Positions 46,692-56,079 of a stretch of 64,000 nucleotides of DNA are shown here, one piece after another. Origin of the DNA: Campylobacter coli 76339 (lineage in GTDB: Bacteria > Campylobacterota > Campylobacteria > Campylobacterales > Campylobacteraceae); NCBI GenBank assembly GCA_000470055.1, contig HG326877.1, forward strand, positions 608,735 through 672,734, read 5' to 3'. Made by a program: the position numbers and the translations under genes. Position 1 is the stretch's first letter, and the number at the start of each line of letters is the position of its first letter. The notes under the pieces were generated by a model. It was not told the origin of the DNA and did not search any database. It saw nothing but the letters and a program-made list of their open reading frames with translations.

Positions 46692-47669
46692 TTGAAGTAT
46701 AAGTATAGTGTCATTATTCCTATTGATTTAGCTCTTAGACCCTTTGACATATTAAGAAAAGTTAAAAACATTTTGCAAAGGTCTAGCGAAGAAGTCGAGA
46801 TTGTTTTTGGACATAATGATCGTGGAGGCATATTTGATAAATATCTTAAAAAAATTACTAAAAAAAGCAATGTTAAATTAATTTCTGGAAAATTTTATAC
46901 TAGATTAATTTGTCAAAGTTTGCTTAGAAATAGGGCAGTAGAACAATGCTCGAGTGAATTTATTTATCTTATGGATGTGGATTGCTTATTTGATAAAGAA
47001 TTAAGCGATAGCTGTATTAATGATATTAAAAATAACAAAATCCCCTTTATAATTTTATTTTGTTTATATCTTTCAAGAAAAGGTTCGAGAGAGATTTTTA
47101 GGTATACTAGAGAAGAAATGTTTGATAAATATATTACATTTAGAAAAGATTTATATTTGCATTTAGCTTCTCCAAGTGCAAATATCTTTATGAAAAAAAC
47201 TGACTATTTTAATATAGGTGGATTTGATGAAGAATTTATAGGTCATGGTGGAGAAGATTTTGAATTTATGATAAAACTTGCACTTTATAAAAATGTAATC
47301 AAGCCAACCAGGGACTTGATGCTTAATAAGTTTTATAAAGCTCCGCTTTTAAGTGAAGGTTTTAGAAAATATCTTAGCTTTAATGGTTTGCCATATTTTT
47401 TTGATAAAAAGATCGTTTTTCACCTTCATCATAATAGAAGCAAGTTGCGTGGATACTTTAAACAATACCACAGAAATTCAAATCTTTTACAAGAAAAGAT
47501 CAAATTTGATTCTAGTCTAGAAAAAAATGGAGATAGTTTGATAAAATTTTATGAAGAGTTATGCAGAAAATATAATATAAGCATAGATAAATATAGTGTT
47601 TTATTTGACGGTTGTAAACCAAAAAAATTTACCTTAGAGCATATTTTACTTTTTTTAAAAAGACTGTAG
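46692..47669 (+). CDS. Capsule glycosyltransferase, GT2 head with GT7C-like motif
   Basis: 325 residues. The start is TTG, immediately after the kpsF stop. It opens with YKYSVIIPIDLALRP, has LMDVDCLFDKE (DxD) near 100 and FDEEFIGHGGEDFEFMIKL, the galactosyltransferase family 7 C-terminal pattern. It probably adds a sugar to the capsule repeat in the cytoplasm; donor and linkage are unknown. It lies directly before the large fusion transferase with no gap. Confidence 0.75.
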   Translation: MKYKYSVIIPIDLALRPFDILRKVKNILQRSSEEVEIVFGHNDRGGIFDKYLKKITKKSNVKLISGKFYTRLICQSLLRNRAVEQCSSEFIYLMDVDCLFDKELSDSCINDIKNNKIPFIILFCLYLSRKGSREIFRYTREEMFDKYITFRKDLYLHLASPSANIFMKKTDYFNIGGFDEEFIGHGGEDFEFMIKLALYKNVIKPTRDLMLNKFYKAPLLSEGFRKYLSFNGLPYFFDKKIVFHLHHNRSKLRGYFKQYHRNSNLLQEKIKFDSSLEKNGDSLIKFYEELCRKYNISIDKYSVLFDGCKPKKFTLEHILLFLKRL

Positions 47670-50219
47670 ATGCTAAAACTTTCGAGTGAAAATAAAAAAT
47701 TTATTAAAGTTGTATTAGATAGTTTTTTTAGAATATATTTAGCAAAACTCTTTTCCAATTTTAAACCCAAAAAATACAAGGCTTTCACTCAATATACTAT
47801 AATCTCGGCTGTATACAATGTAGAAAAATATTTGGATGATTATTTTAAATCCATAATAAGTCAAAGACTTGATTTTAGGAAAAATATTTTTATGATACTT
47901 GTAGATGATGGTTCTACTGATAATTCAGCACAAATAATCAAAACATACCAAAAAAAATATCCTAAAAATATCGTTTATCTTTACAAAGAAAATAGCGGGC
48001 AGGCTAGTGCTAGAAATTTAGGTTTAAAATATATGCAAGAAAATGGCTATAAAACCCCTTGGATTACATTTGCTGATCCCGATGATTTTTTAGATAGAAA
48101 TTATTTTTATGAAGTGGATAAATTTTTATCAACCCACAAAGATAATAATATTTGTATGATTTCTTGTAATGTAATATTTTATCACGAAAAACAAAAGTTA
48201 TATAAAGATAATCATGCTTTAAATTTTAAATTTAAGAATGGTATTCAAGTTAAAGAAAATTACAATCTTGATGTTTTTATACAGTTATTTACAAATTCAA
48301 GTTTTATAAATACCAGTTATTTAGCAAAATATATAAGGTTTGATGAAAAATTAAAACCCAATTTTGAAGATGCCAAATTTATCAATGAGTATTTGTTAAA
48401 AAATATCAATTTAAAAAGTGCTTTTTTACCAAAAGCAAAATATTTTTATAGAAAAAGAGAAGATGGTAGTTCAACTTTAGATGATAGAGATAAAACCAAG
48501 GATTATTATATTACGGTTTTAAATTTAGGCTATCTGAAACTTTTTAAAGATACAAAAATAACAATTCCTTCTTTTATTCAAAATGTCGTTCTGTATGATA
48601 TTTTTTGGCAAATTAAAACTTTGATTTCAAATCCTGAAAAACTAGCCATTTTAAATAATGATGAAAAAAAGCTTTTCAAGGAATTATTATTTGATAATTT
48701 CAAATTTATTGATAGTTACAATATTAAAAAATTTAATCTCAATACTTTTGATTTTTTTTATAAAAAAGGTATATTAAATTATTTTAAAAATGAAGATTTA
48801 AGTGAAAATATAGCTTTTATAGAAGATATTGATGATAAGAACGATGAAATTTTAGTAAAGTATTATTTTAATGATATCGATCATAAAGTCAAGATTTTAT
48901 TGGACGATGAAGTGGCTATCATAAAGCATTCTAAGATAAGGCAATATGATTTATTGGATAAAGTTTTCTTATATGAAAAAAGAATATGGCTAAAGCTCAA
49001 AAACGATACTAAAAATCTTGATATTTTTGTAAATTCGCAAAAGCTAAAGCTTATTTTTAACAATAATTTTATAAATGATTTAAATGGGGTTTTAAAAGCT
49101 TTAAACAAGCAAAAAAAACAAAGATCAAAAAATTCTAATTTATGGCTTTTTGCTGATATGAGCTGGAGAGCCGATGATAATGCTGAACATTTGTACAGAT
49201 ATGTAATGCACAATCATCCCAAACAACAAATTGCTTTTATTTTAAGTAAAAATTCAATTGATTATCCAAGACTTAAAAAAGAAGGCTTTAGATTGATTGA
49301 TCCAAAAGGCTTTTATTCTAAATATTTGATTTATAAAGCTGATAAAATTATTTCTTCTCATATAGATAGATATATTTTCAATGCTTTGGGCGGAGATACT
49401 TTGAAAACTAAGGATTTTATCTTTTTACAACACGGGGTAACAAAAGATGATTTATCTAGGTGGCTTAATCAAAGAAAAATAGATATATTTATTACAAGCA
49501 CAAAAGCAGAGTATGATTCTATAGCAGGTGATTTTAATCAATATAAATTTAGTACAAAAGAAGTAGTTTTAACAGGGTTAGCAAGGTGGGATGCCTTAAT
49601 TAAAAATAATGTTTTAAATACAAAACAAATTTTAATTATGCCTACTTGGAGGAAAAATATAGTTGGAATGGTCATAAATTTTGGCACAAGAGAATTAAAA
49701 GATAATTTTAAAGAAAGCGAATATTTTCAAAAATGGAATTCTTTATTAAATTCCAATGATTTAAAAGCATTGCAAGAAAAATATTTTTTTACTATAATTT
49801 TCAATCCTCATCCTAATATTATACCATATTTAAAAGATTTTAATATCCCTTCTTATGTTAAATTCGCCAATCAAAATGAAAGCTTGCAAGCATTATTTTG
49901 CAACTCATCTTTAATGATTACCGACTACTCTAGCGTAGCTTTTGAGATGGCTTATTTAAAAAAACCAGTAATTTATTATCAGTTTGATGAAAAAGAATTT
50001 TTTATAAATCATAGTTATTTTCGTGGTTATTTTAATTATAAAAAAAATGGCTTTGGTCCAGTTGTAGAAAGCGAAGAAAATTTATTAAAGGAGCTTAAAA
50101 ACTTACTTCAAAATGATTACAGGCTTTTTGATGCTTATAAAGATAATATAAATTCAACGTTTGCTTTCAAAAATGGTGATTCTTGTTGGAGAACTTATAA
50201 GGTGATAGAATATAAATAA
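47670..50219 (+). CDS. Bifunctional GT2 glycosyltransferase / CDP-glycerol-type phosphotransferase
   Basis: 849 residues. The N-terminal GT-A domain (about 38-260) has IISAVYNVEKYLDDYF, VDDGSTDNSA, NSGQASARNLGL and the DxD in FADPDDFLDRN. The C-terminal half (about 490-845) matches TagB/TagF-type CDP-glycerol glycerophosphotransferases: FLQHGVTKDDLSRW, MPTWRKN, IIFNPHPN and LMITDYSSVAFEMAYLKKPV. The fusion suggests a polymer with sugar and glycerol-phosphate (or similar polyol-phosphate) units. No CDP-glycerol synthase is in the window. Confidence 0.85.
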   Translation: MLKLSSENKKFIKVVLDSFFRIYLAKLFSNFKPKKYKAFTQYTIISAVYNVEKYLDDYFKSIISQRLDFRKNIFMILVDDGSTDNSAQIIKTYQKKYPKNIVYLYKENSGQASARNLGLKYMQENGYKTPWITFADPDDFLDRNYFYEVDKFLSTHKDNNICMISCNVIFYHEKQKLYKDNHALNFKFKNGIQVKENYNLDVFIQLFTNSSFINTSYLAKYIRFDEKLKPNFEDAKFINEYLLKNINLKSAFLPKAKYFYRKREDGSSTLDDRDKTKDYYITVLNLGYLKLFKDTKITIPSFIQNVVLYDIFWQIKTLISNPEKLAILNNDEKKLFKELLFDNFKFIDSYNIKKFNLNTFDFFYKKGILNYFKNEDLSENIAFIEDIDDKNDEILVKYYFNDIDHKVKILLDDEVAIIKHSKIRQYDLLDKVFLYEKRIWLKLKNDTKNLDIFVNSQKLKLIFNNNFINDLNGVLKALNKQKKQRSKNSNLWLFADMSWRADDNAEHLYRYVMHNHPKQQIAFILSKNSIDYPRLKKEGFRLIDPKGFYSKYLIYKADKIISSHIDRYIFNALGGDTLKTKDFIFLQHGVTKDDLSRWLNQRKIDIFITSTKAEYDSIAGDFNQYKFSTKEVVLTGLARWDALIKNNVLNTKQILIMPTWRKNIVGMVINFGTRELKDNFKESEYFQKWNSLLNSNDLKALQEKYFFTIIFNPHPNIIPYLKDFNIPSYVKFANQNESLQALFCNSSLMITDYSSVAFEMAYLKKPVIYYQFDEKEFFINHSYFRGYFNYKKNGFGPVVESEENLLKELKNLLQNDYRLFDAYKDNINSTFAFKNGDSCWRTYKVIEYK

Positions 50220-50233
50220 AACAACTAAAAAAA

Positions 50234-50252
50234 TATCTATAGTTTATAGATA
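50234..50252 (+). terminator. Weak hairpin before prfB
   Basis: TATCTATA, loop GTT, TATAGATA, then a T-run beginning about 8 bases later. All A-T pairs except one per arm, so a weak terminator at best. It lies in the 114-base gap between the capsule transferase and prfB. Confidence 0.3.
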
Positions 50253-50287
50253 AACTCAAATTTTTTTCCTATATTAAAGTTTTATTT

Positions 50288-50296
50288 TGATATAAT
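50288..50296 (+). promoter_or_regulatory. Extended -10 promoter for prfB
   Basis: TGATATAAT, with a second TATAAT at 50311-50316. It gives prfB its own promoter inside the capsule locus. Confidence 0.6.
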
Positions 50297-50333
50297 CTTC
50301 GATTTTAAAATATAATTATAGCAAAGAAATTTT

Positions 50334-51431
50334 ATGGATAATTACGAATTTAGCGAACTTTTAAAAACTTTAAAAAACAAAGTCGGCAACATAGCCTCTA
50401 TCATCAAGCCTGAAAACATCCAAACAAGGCTTAAAGAGATCGAAGAGCTTGAAAATTCTCCTTCTTTTTGGAATGATGTCAAGCAAGCAGGAATTATAGG
50501 CAAAGAAAAAACCAAAATTACCAATCTGCTAAAAAACTACGAAAATGCTTTCAATGCTCTAAATGACGCAAGCGAACTTTTCGATCTAGCCAACAGTGAA
50601 AACGATACAGAAACACTTGAAGCTTTATTTAATGATGCACCAAAACTTGAAGATACCATCACAAGTCTTGAAATTTCCATGCTTTTAAGCGGAGAAAATG
50701 ATGGCAAAAATGCTATTGTTTCTATTCATCCTGGTGCAGGTGGAACAGAGAGCAATGACTGGGCAAGTATACTTTATAGAATGTATTTAAGATTTTGCGA
50801 AAGAGAGGGCTTTAAAGTCGAAACTTTAGACTTTCAAGAGGGCGAGGAAGCAGGACTTAAGGATGTAAGCTTTTTAGTTAAGGGTGAAAATGCTTATGGG
50901 TATTTAAAAGCTGAAAATGGAATTCACCGCTTGGTAAGAACCTCTCCTTTTGATAGCGCAGGACGCCGCCACACAAGCTTTTCAAGCGTTATGGTAAGCC
51001 CTGAACTTGATGATGATATAGAAATAGAAATCGAAGAAAAAGATATAAGAATAGATTATTATAGAGCAAGTGGGGCAGGTGGACAACATGTCAACAAAAC
51101 AGAATCAGCCGTAAGAATCACACATTTTCCAACTGGTATAGTCGTACAATGTCAAAACGATAGAAGCCAACACAAAAACAAAGCCACCGCTTTTAAAATG
51201 CTAAAATCACGCCTTTATGAGCTTGAACTCATGAAACAACAAGATAGTGCTAATGCAGGTGAAAAAAGTGAGATAGGCTGGGGGCATCAAATCCGCTCTT
51301 ATGTACTTTTTCCTTATCAACAAGTTAAAGACAATCGAAGTGGAGAAGCTTTCTCTCAAGTAGATAATATCCTTGATGGAGATATTAAAAAAATGATAGA
51401 GGGAGTTTTAATCGCTTTAAAATCAGAATAA
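50334..51431 (+). CDS. prfB: Peptide chain release factor 2
   Basis: 365 residues, full length. The GGQ motif is in [18 protein letters not shown]. Recognition of UGA and UAA comes from the SPF tripeptide in [17 protein letters not shown]. The frame is continuous from ATG 50334, with no programmed +1 frameshift site near codon 25, unlike E. coli. This is a housekeeping gene lying inside the capsule locus, next to cst-I. The same prfB/cst-I pairing is described for C. jejuni OH4384, whereas I recall prfB between truD and rimO in NCTC 11168. Confidence 0.97.
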   Translation: MDNYEFSELLKTLKNKVGNIASIIKPENIQTRLKEIEELENSPSFWNDVKQAGIIGKEKTKITNLLKNYENAFNALNDASELFDLANSENDTETLEALFNDAPKLEDTITSLEISMLLSGENDGKNAIVSIHPGAGGTESNDWASILYRMYLRFCEREGFKVETLDFQEGEEAGLKDVSFLVKGENAYGYLKAENGIHRLVRTSPFDSAGRRHTSFSSVMVSPELDDDIEIEIEEKDIRIDYYRASGAGGQHVNKTESAVRITHFPTGIVVQCQNDRSQHKNKATAFKMLKSRLYELELMKQQDSANAGEKSEIGWGHQIRSYVLFPYQQVKDNRSGEAFSQVDNILDGDIKKMIEGVLIALKSE

Positions 51432-51477
51432 TAGGATATAAAACAAATTTTTACTAAAAAACGGGAGGGAAGCAAAT

Positions 51478-52887
51478 ATGCAAAATGTAATTATAGCAGG
51501 AAATGGGCCTAGTCTTCAAAGTATTAACTATCAAAGACTACCGAAAGAATATGATATTTTTAGATGCAATCAGTTCTATTTTGAAGATAAATATTATTTA
51601 GGAAAAAATATCAAAGCTGCATTTTTTAATCCATACCCTTTCTTACAGCAATATCACACAGCTAAGCAATTGGTGTTTAACAATGAATACAAGATAGAAA
51701 ATATTTTTTGCTCCACATTCAATTTGCCTTTTATCGAAAAGGATAATTTTATAAATAAATTTTATGATTTTTTTCCTGATGCAAAACTTGGCCATAAGAT
51801 CATTGAAAATCTTAAAGAGTTTTATGCCTATATAAAATATAATGAAATTTATTTAAATAAGAGAATTACTTCTGGTATTTATATGTGCGCCATAGCAATT
51901 GCATTGGGATATAAAAATATATATTTATGTGGAATTGATTTTTATGAAGGAGAAACCATTTATCCTTTTAAGGCTATGAGTAAAAATATAAAAAAAATAT
52001 TTCCTTGGATAAAAGATTTTAATCCATCAAATTTTCATTCTAAAGAATATGATATAGAAATATTAAAATTGCTAGAATCAATATACAAGGTTAACATCTA
52101 CGCATTATGTGATAATTCTGCTTTGGCAAATTATTTTCCTCTATTAGTGAATACTGATAATAGTTTTGTTTTGGAAAATAAGAGTGATGATTGTATAAAT
52201 GATATTTTATTAACCAATAATACACCGGGAATAAATTTTTACAAAAGTCAAATACAAGTTAATAATACTGAAATTCTATTACTCAATTTTCAAAATATGA
52301 TTAGCGCTAAAGAAAATGAAATTTCTAATTTAAATAAGATTTTACAAGACAGTTATAAAACTATCAATACTAAAGAAAATGAAATTTCTAATTTAAATAA
52401 GATTTTACAAGACAGTTATAAAACTATCAATACTAAAGAAAATGAAATTTCTAATTTAAATAAGATTTTACAAGATAAGGACAAGCTGCTAATTGTGAAA
52501 GAAAACTTGCTAAACTTCAAAAGTCGCCATGGAAAAGCCAAATTCCGTATTCAAAACCAACTTTCCTATAAACTAGGACAAGCTATGATGGTAAATTCTA
52601 AATCTTTACTAGGTTATATAAGAATGCCTTTTGTATTATCTTATATAAAAGACAAACATAAACAAGAGCAAAAAATCTATCAAGAAAAAATAAAAAAAGA
52701 TCCATCTTTAACACTACCTCCTTTGGAAGACTATCCTGATTATAAAGAAGCTCTAAAAGAAAAAGAATGTTTAACTTATAGATTAGGACAAACTTTAATT
52801 AAGGCTGATCAAGAATGGTATAAGGGAGGGTATGTTAAGATGTGGTTCGAGATCAAGAAATTAAAGAAGGAATATAAAAAGAAATAA
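51478..52887 (+). CDS. cstI: Cst-I-type GT42 sialyltransferase homologue
   Basis: 469 residues. Residues 1-260 match Campylobacter Cst enzymes: MQNVIIAGNGPSLQSINYQR, FRCNQFYFEDKYYLGKN (Asn31), FFNP (Asn51), NKRITSGIYMCAIAIALGYK and the catalytic base His187 in NFHSKEYDIE (His188 in CstII). The family transfers sialic acid from CMP-Neu5Ac, usually alpha-2,3 to galactose. A coiled coil with a 21-residue repeat (about 278-335) follows, then the locus-wide SYKLG module (about 350-469). SD GGGAGGG is at about 51462. The acceptor here is unknown, and no neuB or neuC lies in the window. Confidence 0.88.
   Translation: MQNVIIAGNGPSLQSINYQRLPKEYDIFRCNQFYFEDKYYLGKNIKAAFFNPYPFLQQYHTAKQLVFNNEYKIENIFCSTFNLPFIEKDNFINKFYDFFPDAKLGHKIIENLKEFYAYIKYNEIYLNKRITSGIYMCAIAIALGYKNIYLCGIDFYEGETIYPFKAMSKNIKKIFPWIKDFNPSNFHSKEYDIEILKLLESIYKVNIYALCDNSALANYFPLLVNTDNSFVLENKSDDCINDILLTNNTPGINFYKSQIQVNNTEILLLNFQNMISAKENEISNLNKILQDSYKTINTKENEISNLNKILQDSYKTINTKENEISNLNKILQDKDKLLIVKENLLNFKSRHGKAKFRIQNQLSYKLGQAMMVNSKSLLGYIRMPFVLSYIKDKHKQEQKIYQEKIKKDPSLTLPPLEDYPDYKEALKEKECLTYRLGQTLIKADQEWYKGGYVKMWFEIKKLKKEYKKK
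52309..52475 (+). repeat. 63-bp in-frame tandem repeat in cst-I
   Basis: The unit starts AAAGAAAATGAAATTTC at 52309, 52372 and 52435. Two complete identical copies and about two thirds of a third are present. Each adds 21 residues beginning KENEISNLNKILQDSYK, lengthening a coiled coil between catalytic and SYKLG parts. Confidence 0.95.
52537..52788 (+). repeat. Shared DNA block, copy 1 (SYKLG module of cst-I)
   Basis: About 252 bases that recur at 63716-63967 with only two differences noted (acacta versus aaacta, and ctctaa versus ctctga). It encodes AKFRIQNQLSYKLGQAMMVN onward. This identity between two otherwise unrelated genes 11 kb apart implies recent copying or gene conversion. Confidence 0.9.
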
Positions 52888-54256
52888 ATGTTTAATAAAA
52901 TGAATTTGGCTAAGACTGTAGGTGTAGTAATTCCTATCTATAATGTAGAAAAATATTTAAAAGAGTGTTTAGATAGTGTTATCAATCAAACTTATACCAA
53001 CCTAGAAATCATACTTGTAAATGATGGTAGTACGGATGAAAGTTCACTCAATATAGCCAAAGAATATACTTTAAAAGATAAAAGAATTACTCTTTTTGAA
53101 TAAAAAAAATGGTGGTTTAAGTAGTGCTAGAAATGTGGGCATAGAATATTTTAGTGGAGAATATAAACTCAATAATAGAACGCAAGATATCAAAGAAAAT
53201 TCTTTGATAGAATTTGATATAGAAGGTAGAAATTCTTATGAAATCCATAGTGTTTATAAAAGTTGTAAAGCTTTTAAAAATAAACAAGAATTAACAAACT
53301 TTACTTATCCTGATATCGATTATATCATCTTTTTAGATTCTGATGATTATTGGGAGTTAAATTGTATAGAAGAATGCGTACCTAGAATGGATGGAGTTGA
53401 AGTAGTTTGGTTTGATTATGATTGGGTGTATAAACATGAAATAAGTGAATATTTTTGTGATGAAACTTATCAAGATTTATATGGCTTTAAAAGTGGAATA
53501 ATTAGCTCTACTGAATGGGCTAGCAAATATTCTAATGTTGGACGAAAGTGGTTTATCTTTGCATGGCATGGTATGATAGATTTCCGGTATTTAAAATCTA
53601 TAAAATTAAAATTTGTTGATAATGCTATACATGAAGATATATGCTTCGGTACTTTGTTATTTATGTATTCAAAGTTTATATATGTTCTTAGAAAAAAAAT
53701 ATATAAATATAGAATACGAGAAAATAGTATTTGCGATCGAAATGAAAATAATAATCGTGCATGGATAAATCCTTATTTTAGGAAAGCATATTTATATTTT
53801 GGTTCAAATGTAAAAAAAACTAAAAAATATCATAAACTATATAGCGTAATATTAAGCACTTGTTATTTGGTTGAATTTATAAATAACAATAAAAAAGAGA
53901 ATTCTTTAGATTATTCTTCTATAATAAGGGATAGAATTGATGCCTTATGGAGTGCTTTAAATTCTTTGACACACGATCCATTGGAAGCGTATAAGAAAAT
54001 CCCAAAGGTATTATATAAAGATAGAATAAATGAAATAATTCAAGACTATGAGTATAAGATAAATATTTTGAAATATGGAAGCGCCAAATCCCGTATTCAA
54101 AATCAACTCTCTTATAAGTTAGGTCAAGTTCTAATTTTTAACTCTAAAAACATTTTAGGAATTTTGTTTTTACCTATTTATTTAATATCAACAGTAATAG
54201 TATATAAGCAGGAAAAGAAAATTTATTTAAAAAAAATAAAAAGGATCCATCTCTAG
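52888..54256 (+). pseudogene. GT2 glycosyltransferase, frameshifted
   Basis: Frame 1 (52888-53103) gives 71 residues, with VGVVIPIYNVEKYLKECLDS and LVNDGSTDESS, ending RITLFE-stop. The rest (53096-54256) continues KNGGLSSARNVGIEY, FLDSDDYW and IHEDICFG in another frame. The intact sister at 54484 reads GATAAA where this has GAATAA, so one extra A at 53099-53100 breaks the gene. The stop precedes the A8 run that follows, so slippage in that run cannot repair it. At the 3' end the SYKLG tail is also out of frame and carries a 31-bp duplication; the out-of-frame tail runs to about 54465. Confidence 0.85.
52912..53419 (+). repeat. GT2 5' block, copy 1
   Basis: 508 bases identical to 54487-54993 except for one extra A. 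It ends abruptly inside codons for WFDY, after which the two genes diverge. Confidence 0.92.
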
Positions 54257-54486
54257 TTTTGCCTTGTATAAAAGGATCCATCTCTAGTTTTGCCTTGTAT
54301 AGAAGATTATCCTGATTATCATGAAGCGATCAGTATTAAAAATCATTTATCTTATAGATTGGGTCAAATTTTAATTAGGGATTGTAAGATGTGGTATAAG
54401 GGTGGTTTGTTTAAGCTGCCCTTTGATATAATGAAAGAATATAAAATTTATAAATTTAAAAGATAAGGGTGGAAAATGAAATTATG
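54073..54486 (+). repeat. SYKLG 3' block, copy 1, running into the next gene start
   Basis: Matches 55698-56079 apart from A8 versus A7 (54229-54236 versus 55854-55860) and the 31-bp duplication. It covers the end of one GT gene, its untranslated tail and the ribosome site GGGTGGA of the next. If read in frame, the tail would give EDYPDYHEA and HLSYRLGQILIRDCKMW. Confidence 0.9.
54241..54302 (+). repeat. 31-bp tandem duplication in the dead tail
   Basis: AAGGATCCATCTCTAGTTTT and 11 more bases occur twice in succession (starts 54241 and 54272). The sister copy at 55864 onward has it once. 31 is not a multiple of three, so it disrupts the tail frame. Confidence 0.92.
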
Positions 54487-55863
54487 AAGACTGTAGGTGT
54501 AGTAATTCCTATCTATAATGTAGAAAAATATTTAAAAGAGTGTTTAGATAGTGTTATCAATCAAACTTATACCAACCTAGAAATCATACTTGTAAATGAT
54601 GGTAGTACGGATGAAAGTTCACTCAATATAGCCAAAGAATATACTTTAAAAGATAAAAGAATTACTCTTTTTGATAAAAAAAATGGTGGTTTAAGTAGTG
54701 CTAGAAATGTGGGCATAGAATATTTTAGTGGAGAATATAAACTCAATAATAGAACGCAAGATATCAAAGAAAATTCTTTGATAGAATTTGATATAGAAGG
54801 TAGAAATTCTTATGAAATCCATAGTGTTTATAAAAGTTGTAAAGCTTTTAAAAATAAACAAGAATTAACAAACTTTACTTATCCTGATATCGATTATATC
54901 ATCTTTTTAGATTCTGATGATTATTGGGAGTTAAATTGTATAGAAGAATGCGTACCTAGAATGGATGGAGTTGAAGTAGTTTGGTTTGATTATCATATTT
55001 ATTATGATGATATAAGTTGTTTAAAATCACACTTAACCATTCTTGAGCATCATAAATATGGTTTTAATTGTAAAGAAAGCTCAACGGATTTTTTTAAAAG
55101 GATGTTAAAATTAAATCGTGATACTTTTTGGTTTTCTGTTACGGGCATGATTGATTTTAGATATTTAAAATTTATAAAACTTAAATTTCTAGATGGTATT
55201 ATTCATGAAGATCATTATTTTGGGAAACTTCTTTTTTTTCAGTCAAGCTTTATTTATGTTTTAGTAGAAAAATTATATTTTTATCGCATAAGGAAAAATA
55301 GTATCATGAATTATGATTCTAGCGGTATATATATACCAGAATATAATAGGTTTATATACGAAATTTTTGACAAAAATTATTTTTTATATAGAAAATATGT
55401 AACATTTTCTAGCAAGGTTTTAACCATGTTAATGGTGCTTAAATTTGTACAAAAAAATAGATATTTAGATGGGATATCTTTATTTGAAAAGACTTTTTGT
55501 TTAAAGTCAAAAAAAAGGAGAATTGGTTTAATTGATTTTGAAGATAAGTACTTTATTAAAGCAATATTTTTGATAATAAAAAAATTTTATGCAATGTCTG
55601 ATAATTCAACTATTAATCTAGAATTAATAATAAATTTTATATCTGATATTATATACATAAACAAAAATAGCACCAATACAACAATATTTCAAAACAGATA
55701 TGGAAGCGCCAAATCCCGTATTCAAAATCAACTCTCTTATAAGTTAGGTCAAGTTCTAATTTTTAACTCTAAAAACATTTTAGGAATTTTGTTTTTACCT
55801 ATTTATTTAATATCAACAGTAATAGTATATAAGCAGGAAAAGAAAATTTATTTAAAAAAATAA
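54484..55863 (+). CDS. GT2 capsule glycosyltransferase with truncated SYKLG tail
   Basis: 459 residues from ATG 54484 (SD GGTGGA; a GTG at 54469 is the alternative). The GT-A core has VIPIYNVEKYLKECLDSVIN, NDGSTDESS, KKNGGLSSARN, DSDDYW and the HED motif in GIIHEDHYFGKLL. A roughly 50-residue insert sits between SSARN and DSDD. The C-terminus enters the shared module (KSRIQNQLSYKLGQVLIFN) but stops in IYLKK at an A7 run. Losing one A, or gaining two, would open the remaining 65 or so residues. Donor and acceptor are unknown. Confidence 0.85.
   Translation: MKTVGVVIPIYNVEKYLKECLDSVINQTYTNLEIILVNDGSTDESSLNIAKEYTLKDKRITLFDKKNGGLSSARNVGIEYFSGEYKLNNRTQDIKENSLIEFDIEGRNSYEIHSVYKSCKAFKNKQELTNFTYPDIDYIIFLDSDDYWELNCIEECVPRMDGVEVVWFDYHIYYDDISCLKSHLTILEHHKYGFNCKESSTDFFKRMLKLNRDTFWFSVTGMIDFRYLKFIKLKFLDGIIHEDHYFGKLLFFQSSFIYVLVEKLYFYRIRKNSIMNYDSSGIYIPEYNRFIYEIFDKNYFLYRKYVTFSSKVLTMLMVLKFVQKNRYLDGISLFEKTFCLKSKKRRIGLIDFEDKYFIKAIFLIIKKFYAMSDNSTINLELIINFISDIIYINKNSTNTTIFQNRYGSAKSRIQNQLSYKLGQVLIFNSKNILGILFLPIYLISTVIVYKQEKKIYLKK
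54487..54993 (+). repeat. GT2 5' block, copy 2
   Basis: 507 bases matching 52912-53419. Its first 122 bases also match 56080-56201. Confidence 0.92.
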
Positions 55864-56079
55864 AAAGGATCCATCTCTAGTTTTGCCTTGTATAGAAGAT
55901 TATCCTGATTATCATGAAGCGATCAGTATTAAAAATCATTTATCTTATAGATTGGGTCAAATTTTAATTAGGGATTGTAAGATGTGGTATAAGGGTGGTT
56001 TGTTTAAGCTGCCCTTTGATATAATGAAAGAATATAAAATTTATAAATTTAAAAGATAAGGGTGGAAAATGAAATTATG
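55698..56079 (+). repeat. SYKLG 3' block, copy 2, running into the next gene start
   Basis: Second copy of 54073-54486. The 213 bases from 55864 to the next start codon hold only this out-of-frame tail and a ribosome site, with no gene of their own. Confidence 0.9.

Noticed and set aside
50334-50420. Programmed frameshift in prfB
   Set aside because: The frame is open from ATG with no early in-frame TGA, so no frameshift is needed.
51432-51477. Insertion sequence or attachment site explaining the position of prfB
   Set aside because: No transposase, tRNA gene or flanking direct repeat is visible around prfB; homologous recombination is the simpler idea.
53101-53112. A8 run in the first GT2 copy as an ON/OFF switch
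   Set aside because: The stop codon created by the extra base lies before the run, so length change in the run cannot remove it.
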